A stretch of DNA of 34,421 bases from Fibrobacter succinogenes (GTDB taxonomy: Bacteria; Fibrobacterota; Fibrobacteria; Fibrobacterales; Fibrobacteraceae). The notes under the pieces were generated by a model. The model was not told the origin of the DNA, did not search any database, and saw only the letters and a program-made list of their open reading frames with translations. The stretch is taken from the NCBI GenBank assembly GCA_902776765.1, contig CACYRP010000051.1, forward strand, positions 1 through 34,421. Direction: 5' to 3'. The translations under genes and the position numbers were made by a program. How positions within the stretch are numbered: the stretch's first letter is position 1; the number at the start of each line of letters is the position of its first letter. Positions 30,683 through 34,421 of this stretch are shown here, piece after piece.

Positions 30683-32143
30683 GTGGATAATACTGTTTCT
30701 TTGTTGGATATTGCTGAGTCGCCCTGGCAACAGGTGCTCGACCGCGTGCGTTCGGAATGTAAGGACTTTTTTGGTGCCGTGATTCTCGACGCTCTTGGTT
30801 ACGAGGGAATGTGCAATGGCTATGCCTTGCTTACTGTTCCTGACGAGCTTCGCGAAAATTGGGTGAATTCCCATTATGGCGATTTGTTGCGCAAGTCCTT
30901 TACGACTGTATTTGGTAGTGAATTTGTTGATTATCGCATTCGTCAGATTGCGCCTTCGGATCCGATTCCAGAAATCAAGCTCACGATGCCTGTTATCCCG
31001 AAGGTTGTACAAACTCCGAAACCGGTAAAGCGTCCGAAACAGGCTTTATCGCTTTATGCACGTTATACGTTTGAAAACTTTGTCGAAGGGGAGTGCAATT
31101 CTACTGCATTCCGCGCTTGCCAGGCGGTTGCCGAAAATCCGGGTGATCCGTCTTTGAATCCGTTGTTCGTGTATGGCGAAAGCGGCCTCGGTAAGACTCA
31201 TTTGTTGCAGTCTATTGCTGCTAAGATCCAGAAAAGCCGCCCTGAAGCTTCTATTGTTTATTGCCATGCTTACGATTTCTTGCGCGATGCGACTGCGATG
31301 GCTTCTGCTTTGCACAACAAGACGGGCAATGTGCGTGAACTTGCACAGAAGTTCCGCGAACGCTATGAACTTTGCGATGTCCTTTTGCTCGATGACGTGC
31401 AACTCTTGGAAAAGGGCCTCTGGACGCAGGAACGCCTTGCCATTTTGATTAGGCATTTGCGTGCCGAAGGCAAGCAGGTGGTGATTTCTTGTGACCGTCA
31501 TCCGTCCAAGTTCAAGGTTGTCGATACGGACTTTGATCGCAGTGCTTCGAAATCTTCTATCCCGAGCATTTCCAAGAAGCTTTTGACTCCGCTTGAATCT
31601 TGTGTTGCCGTGGGCATTGACGAACCGGATCTTGCAACCCGCATGCACTTGATTAGCAAAAAATCTGAGGACTTGCCGTTTGCAAAGGCTGACCGCGAAG
31701 AAATTTGCCGTTACCTTTCGATGCCGCCCCGCAAGAACGTGCGCTTGATTGAAGGACTTTTGAATTTCCTCGGTGCGATGAACATGTTCTGCAAGGCTGA
31801 TTTGAACTTGAGTAGCGTCAAGCGCCTTGTAGCTCCGTCGGAACATGGTGGCCATGTGGAGCTCACTGCCAAGAACATTATTGAAGCGGTGGCTATGGAT
31901 TACCGTGTTGAAGTTTGCGAACTTTCATCGAAGCGCCAGTCTGCTGCGATTTCTACGCCCCGCAAGGTGGCGATGTTCCTCTGCCGTGAACTGACAACAG
32001 ACTCGCTCCAGAATATCGGTGCGATGTTCTGCAGGGACTATGCCACTGTAATCGCCGCCATAAATTCCCTTAAAAAGCAGATGGAAAAGGATGCGTCCCT
32101 CGCAAGGCGCATTCAGGATATCCGTTATATGCTGGAAGCCTAG
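30683..32143 (+). CDS. dnaA: Divergent DnaA-type replication initiator homolog
   Basis: The 486-residue protein has the domain order of DnaA: an N-terminal domain (about 12-90), a linker, an AAA+ ATPase (about 120-365) and a C-terminal DNA-binding domain (about 390-486). Walker A is GESGLGKT (165-172), Walker B is LLDDVQ (236-241), and a sensor-2-like NVRLIEGLLN holds Arg 354. Two parts are abnormal. The segment where other DnaAs have the arginine finger (RLRSRF.WGL) reads KLLTPLESCV after an insert of about 15 residues rich in Ser and Asp. The recognition signature GGRDHTTV reads FCRDYATV (449-456). The start is GTG; no better one is visible. It may be the true initiator of a divergent phylum or a DnaA paralog. 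dnaN and recF are absent. Confidence 0.85.
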   Translation: MDNTVSLLDIAESPWQQVLDRVRSECKDFFGAVILDALGYEGMCNGYALLTVPDELRENWVNSHYGDLLRKSFTTVFGSEFVDYRIRQIAPSDPIPEIKLTMPVIPKVVQTPKPVKRPKQALSLYARYTFENFVEGECNSTAFRACQAVAENPGDPSLNPLFVYGESGLGKTHLLQSIAAKIQKSRPEASIVYCHAYDFLRDATAMASALHNKTGNVRELAQKFRERYELCDVLLLDDVQLLEKGLWTQERLAILIRHLRAEGKQVVISCDRHPSKFKVVDTDFDRSASKSSIPSISKKLLTPLESCVAVGIDEPDLATRMHLISKKSEDLPFAKADREEICRYLSMPPRKNVRLIEGLLNFLGAMNMFCKADLNLSSVKRLVAPSEHGGHVELTAKNIIEAVAMDYRVEVCELSSKRQSAAISTPRKVAMFLCRELTTDSLQNIGAMFCRDYATVIAAINSLKKQMEKDASLARRIQDIRYMLEA

Positions 32144-32144
32144 C

Positions 32145-33011
32145 ATGATTGCTTTATTGACGGGTGGCGCCGGCGTCGTAGGGAAGGCGTTGTGCCGGGA
32201 ACTTATAGCACGGGGCGTGTGTGTCCGCGTCTTGACGCTTCCGGGCGATTCTTTGGCGAAGTCCTTGCCGAGCGAGGTGGATGTCCGTTATGGTGATGTT
32301 ACCGATTTTAATTCGATTAAAAGTGCGTTTGATGGGGTAGATGTCGCCTATCATTTGGCGGCAATTCTTTTATCTACAAAACGTAGCGCTTTTGAACACG
32401 TGAATACCGAGGGAACACGCCATGTTCTAGAGGCTTGCAAACTTGCAGGCGTGCGCCGCTTCCTTTATGTTTCTAGCATTTCTGTGACGTACCCGGTGCT
32501 TACACCTTATGGCGAAAGCAAAAAGAAGGGCGAGGCTTTGGTGCAGGCCTCCGGGCTCGATTGGACGATTGTGCGCCCAACGCTTGTGATTGGCGATGGC
32601 GGCGGTGTTGAGTACAACATGTTCCGCGATTACGTGAAAAAGTTCCCGCTCTATTTGATGCCGGGTGGCGGCAAGTGTTTTAAGCGCCCGGTCCGCAGTG
32701 AAGATTTGGTCAAGGGGATTGCTGTTGCCGGACTTAAAGAAGAGGCGGTGGGCAAGACTTACGCTCTTGCGGGGGCAACTGTAATGACGATGGCGGAGAT
32801 GGCTAAGCATGTTTTGAAAAGCGCCGGGATGCGTCACCTGATGGTTCCTCTGCCGTGGTGGATTTCTAAGCGGCTTGCCGTTCTGAAGAATTGGATTGGC
32901 GGGGAGCGTGTTTCTGCCGAGCAGGCCTTGGCAGGCTTTTTGTACGATGCCGCCCCGTCCATCGAAGATGCCGAAGCCGATTTAGATTACCATCCGGGCT
33001 GCCCGTTTTGA
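32145..33011 (+). CDS. NAD(P)-dependent epimerase/dehydratase-like SDR protein
   Basis: The 288-residue protein has the extended SDR fold. It shows the dinucleotide motif LLTGGAGVVGKAL at the N-terminus, YGDVTDF (second strand acid), YHLAAI, VSSISVT as the Ser strand, and the catalytic pair YGESK. IVRPTLVIG is the substrate-side motif. Such proteins act as sugar-nucleotide epimerases, 3-beta-HSD-like dehydrogenases or reductases. The short C-terminus and missing sugar-nucleotide motifs favour the atypical NAD(P)H-binding group. The ATG at 32145 lies one base after the dnaA stop (TAG C ATG); longer in-frame starts would overlap dnaA. There is no Shine-Dalgarno sequence. Substrate unknown; the link to dnaA is probably only positional. 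Confidence 0.82.
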   Translation: MIALLTGGAGVVGKALCRELIARGVCVRVLTLPGDSLAKSLPSEVDVRYGDVTDFNSIKSAFDGVDVAYHLAAILLSTKRSAFEHVNTEGTRHVLEACKLAGVRRFLYVSSISVTYPVLTPYGESKKKGEALVQASGLDWTIVRPTLVIGDGGGVEYNMFRDYVKKFPLYLMPGGGKCFKRPVRSEDLVKGIAVAGLKEEAVGKTYALAGATVMTMAEMAKHVLKSAGMRHLMVPLPWWISKRLAVLKNWIGGERVSAEQALAGFLYDAAPSIEDAEADLDYHPGCPF

Positions 33012-33111
33012 GTGCTTAGAACTTTGGTTCGGCAAGCTCACCAACCTTATCGAGGTCCCTGAGCCTGTCGAAGGGCCAACTAAGTTCTAAGAGCGCAGCG
33101 GGCTAAGTTCT
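33012..33111. repeat. REP-like element and CTAAGTTCT word module after the SDR gene
   Basis: GGTCCCTGAGCCTGTCGAAG (from 33053 to GGGCC at 33077) is an imperfect REP-type palindrome of a kind widespread in bacteria. CTAAGTTCT occurs at 33080-33088 and 33103-33111, flanking a GC-rich GAGCGCAGCG. Its inverse AGAACTTTGG begins the block near 33018. No gene is visible. Confidence 0.5.
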
Positions 33112-33130
33112 GCCAACTTAAAAACATCCA

Positions 33131-33136
33131 TATAAT
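33131..33136 (+). promoter_or_regulatory. TATAAT -10-like box upstream of a terminator-like hairpin
   Basis: TATAAT at 33131-33136 would start transcription near 33143, only about a dozen bases before the hairpin at 33154-33175. The lipoprotein gene starts at 33235. The arrangement may be an attenuated leader. Confidence 0.35.
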
Positions 33137-33153
33137 ACATTCTTGGAATGGAC

Positions 33154-33175
33154 AAGGCTGTTTTACAGCTTTTTT
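33154..33175 (+). terminator. Intrinsic terminator-like hairpin between SDR gene and Ser-linker lipoprotein
   Basis: AAGGCTGT (33154-33161) pairs with ACAGCTTT (33165-33172) around a TTT loop, with one G·T pair. The downstream arm merges into a run of six T at 33170-33175. It could end transcripts from the dnaA/SDR side or attenuate a short leader from TATAAT at 33131. Confidence 0.6.
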
Positions 33176-33221
33176 CGTGTGATTTGTAAATTTTTGTTGG
33201 CTAAAATTGGACAAAATAAAT

Positions 33222-33227
33222 TATATT
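33222..33227 (+). promoter_or_regulatory. -10-like TATATT seven bases before the ATG at 33235
   Basis: TATATT ends seven bases before the start codon of the last lipoprotein. A TTGGCT at 33197-33202 is 19 bases upstream. No Shine-Dalgarno sequence is present, so a leaderless transcript is predicted. Confidence 0.35.
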
Positions 33228-33234
33228 ACATACC

Positions 33235-34421
33235 ATGAATAAGAAAAAATTACTTGCTCTTTTGGTTTCCTCCGCATTCCTTTTTGCTGCTTGCGGTGAT
33301 GACGATAGCCCTTCTTCCCCAAAGAATAACGAGACTGAAATTTCATCTTCTTCCGAAGCTGACGATTGCGATTCCGATGAATGTGAAGAGAAGTCTTCTT
33401 CTTCAAAAACAGAAGACAAGAAGTCCTCTGATTCCAAGGACAATAAGAGTTCTTCAAGCTCCGCTAAGGATGATAAACAGTCCTCCTCTTCTGTAAAGAA
33501 TGACGCAAAGTCTTCTTCTAGTGCCGATGCACCGAAGTCTTCATCGTCTTCTGTTGATGCTCCCAAGGGACCCCGTGCTGCAAAGCTTGCGGACCTCGAA
33601 AAGAACTATGAACTCAAGATTTTTGATCAGACAGTTTACCTGTCGACCGGCAGTAAGCAGGGCCTTATCGCTCTCCGCATTCCAGATGAAATGTGGCTTG
33701 TGACTTATACGGATTTTGCAAATGGCGAAGTAAAGTTTGTCGATGGCAATGTCGGCAAGCAATACGCGGAAACGGATGCCGTCAAAAAGATTTTGGAAAA
33801 GCTCAAGGACGGTTTTACGATTTCGTTTATTGTCGATGAGAATGGTAAGGTCAAGTACGCTGTTGGCGGTTCGAAGGAATATAGCGAAGCCGTAAAGGCT
33901 AGCGTTGCCGTTCAGAAGGGCAAGGTCTCCAAGGCCGAAGATCTTAAGAACAAAATTTATAAATGCACCGATGGCGACACCACAAGAACTTTCACGTTCT
34001 TCGACAATTCGTATATCGTCGATAATGGCGTTGGCGATAAAGTTGCCTATTGGATTGGCGGCCATTATGACATCCAGCGTAGCACGCTCCTGATGCGCCC
34101 GGCATACTATAATAAGCCTGTTTATTCGATGTTCGCCTATTCTGTTGGAACGGATAATTCAATTTCTATGTCTAATGGCGAAACAACAACGAAGATGAAC
34201 TGCCAGGTCGAATCTGTCGAATATGAATACGAAAAGGCTAGCGATTTTGTTGGTGAATGGCAAAAGGTTGATAATGGGATCGAATGGAGTTTCACGTTAA
34301 AGGCCGATGGCTCTTATGAACTTTCTGCTTTTGAAGGCCAAAAAAATGTTGAATCCAAGAGTGGCTCCTGGGAAATCTATGGTTATCAATTGATGATGCA
34401 CAATTCATTAAGAATACCTTA
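33235..34421 (+). CDS. Ser-linker lipoprotein, 3' truncated by window edge
   Basis: The ATG at 33235 opens a frame that stays open to the window end, giving 395 visible residues. It has a lipoprotein signal with lipobox LFAAC (Cys 20) followed directly by GDDD. Then comes a linker of about 80 residues made of Ser blocks separated by Lys/Asp/Glu groups. After it, a globular region begins near AAKLADLEKNYELKIFDQTV. A second domain-like part, SDFVGEWQKVDNGIEWSF and later SGSWEIYGYQLMM, has the look of a small lipocalin-like or DUF-type beta-barrel common in exported proteins. I cannot name the family. The long acidic/Ser linker suggests surface display on the outer membrane. The start has no Shine-Dalgarno sequence but a close -10-like box. 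Confidence 0.85.
   Translation, partial: MNKKKLLALLVSSAFLFAACGDDDSPSSPKNNETEISSSSEADDCDSDECEEKSSSSKTEDKKSSDSKDNKSSSSSAKDDKQSSSSVKNDAKSSSSADAPKSSSSSVDAPKGPRAAKLADLEKNYELKIFDQTVYLSTGSKQGLIALRIPDEMWLVTYTDFANGEVKFVDGNVGKQYAETDAVKKILEKLKDGFTISFIVDENGKVKYAVGGSKEYSEAVKASVAVQKGKVSKAEDLKNKIYKCTDGDTTRTFTFFDNSYIVDNGVGDKVAYWIGGHYDIQRSTLLMRPAYYNKPVYSMFAYSVGTDNSISMSNGETTTKMNCQVESVEYEYEKASDFVGEWQKVDNGIEWSFTLKADGSYELSAFEGQKNVESKSGSWEIYGYQLMMHNSLRIP

Noticed and set aside
33148..33189. Thirteen-codon peptide gene
   Set aside because: No ribosome site and it overlaps the terminator hairpin; kept only as part of the attenuator idea.

Overview
The window looks like a chromosomal segment from the phylum Fibrobacterota, most likely the genus Fibrobacter. 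The partial gene at the left edge carries the FISUMP (Fibrobacter succinogenes major paralogous) type domain. Many exported proteins start with a lipoprotein signal followed by a poly-serine and acidic linker, and there is a carbohydrate-binding beta-helix lipoprotein of the Cthe_2159/DUF4353 type. This assignment is by recognition, not by a database search. Nearly all genes lie on the + strand; the exception is the DUF4353 lipoprotein at 24560-26563. No rRNA, tRNA, insertion sequence, prophage or CRISPR array is visible.

Layout. 1-3320: envelope proteins (FISUMP protein, an orphan lipoprotein, a small zinc-ribbon membrane protein, a TraB/GumN lipoprotein). 3470-6946: a short DXS-type thiamine-diphosphate enzyme, an anchored alpha/beta hydrolase and a rhodanese lipoprotein. 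7021-12896: riboflavin biosynthesis (ribD, ribE, ribBA, ribH) followed by nusB. The run is interrupted between ribD and ribE by an AT-rich block of three unrecognised small genes and a repeat-filled spacer. 12902-19823: a glycosylation locus with a DUF2723 membrane protein, two polyprenol-phosphate sugar synthase-like GT2 enzymes, and a GT2 enzyme fused to membrane segments and a Rossmann-like tail. 19887-24340: a Trm112-like protein, a very acidic TPR scaffold with an internal 186-bp tandem repeat, a short TPR reading frame in the -1 frame, and pilT. 24560-28381: the DUF4353 lipoprotein and a divergently transcribed Wzi-like outer-membrane barrel. 28469-33011: a U32 protein close to TrhP, an unknown helical protein, an AT-rich possible origin region, an unusual DnaA and an SDR-family protein. 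33235-end: another Ser-linker lipoprotein, cut by the window edge.

How the genes work together. RibD, RibBA, RibE and RibH supply all the standard riboflavin-pathway enzymes except the phosphatase. The GT2 enzymes beside DUF2723 suggest polyprenol-linked sugars feeding a membrane transferase. The acidic TPR protein, coupled by position to pilT, may be a scaffold for the retraction motor.

The main unexplained signals are four. (1) Intergenic modules consist of a short word, a small hairpin (often with a three-base loop), and the same word again. They sit directly on stop codons or next to start codons, and the word and stem differ from copy to copy. (2) The DnaA homolog lacks the usual arginine-finger segment and has an altered DnaA-box recognition signature. 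(3) The acidic scaffold repeats an F-x-x-[IML]-F motif and has its terminal TPR in another frame. (4) Several genes have a -10-like hexamer only 6-9 bases before the start codon, which suggests leaderless or nearly leaderless mRNAs.
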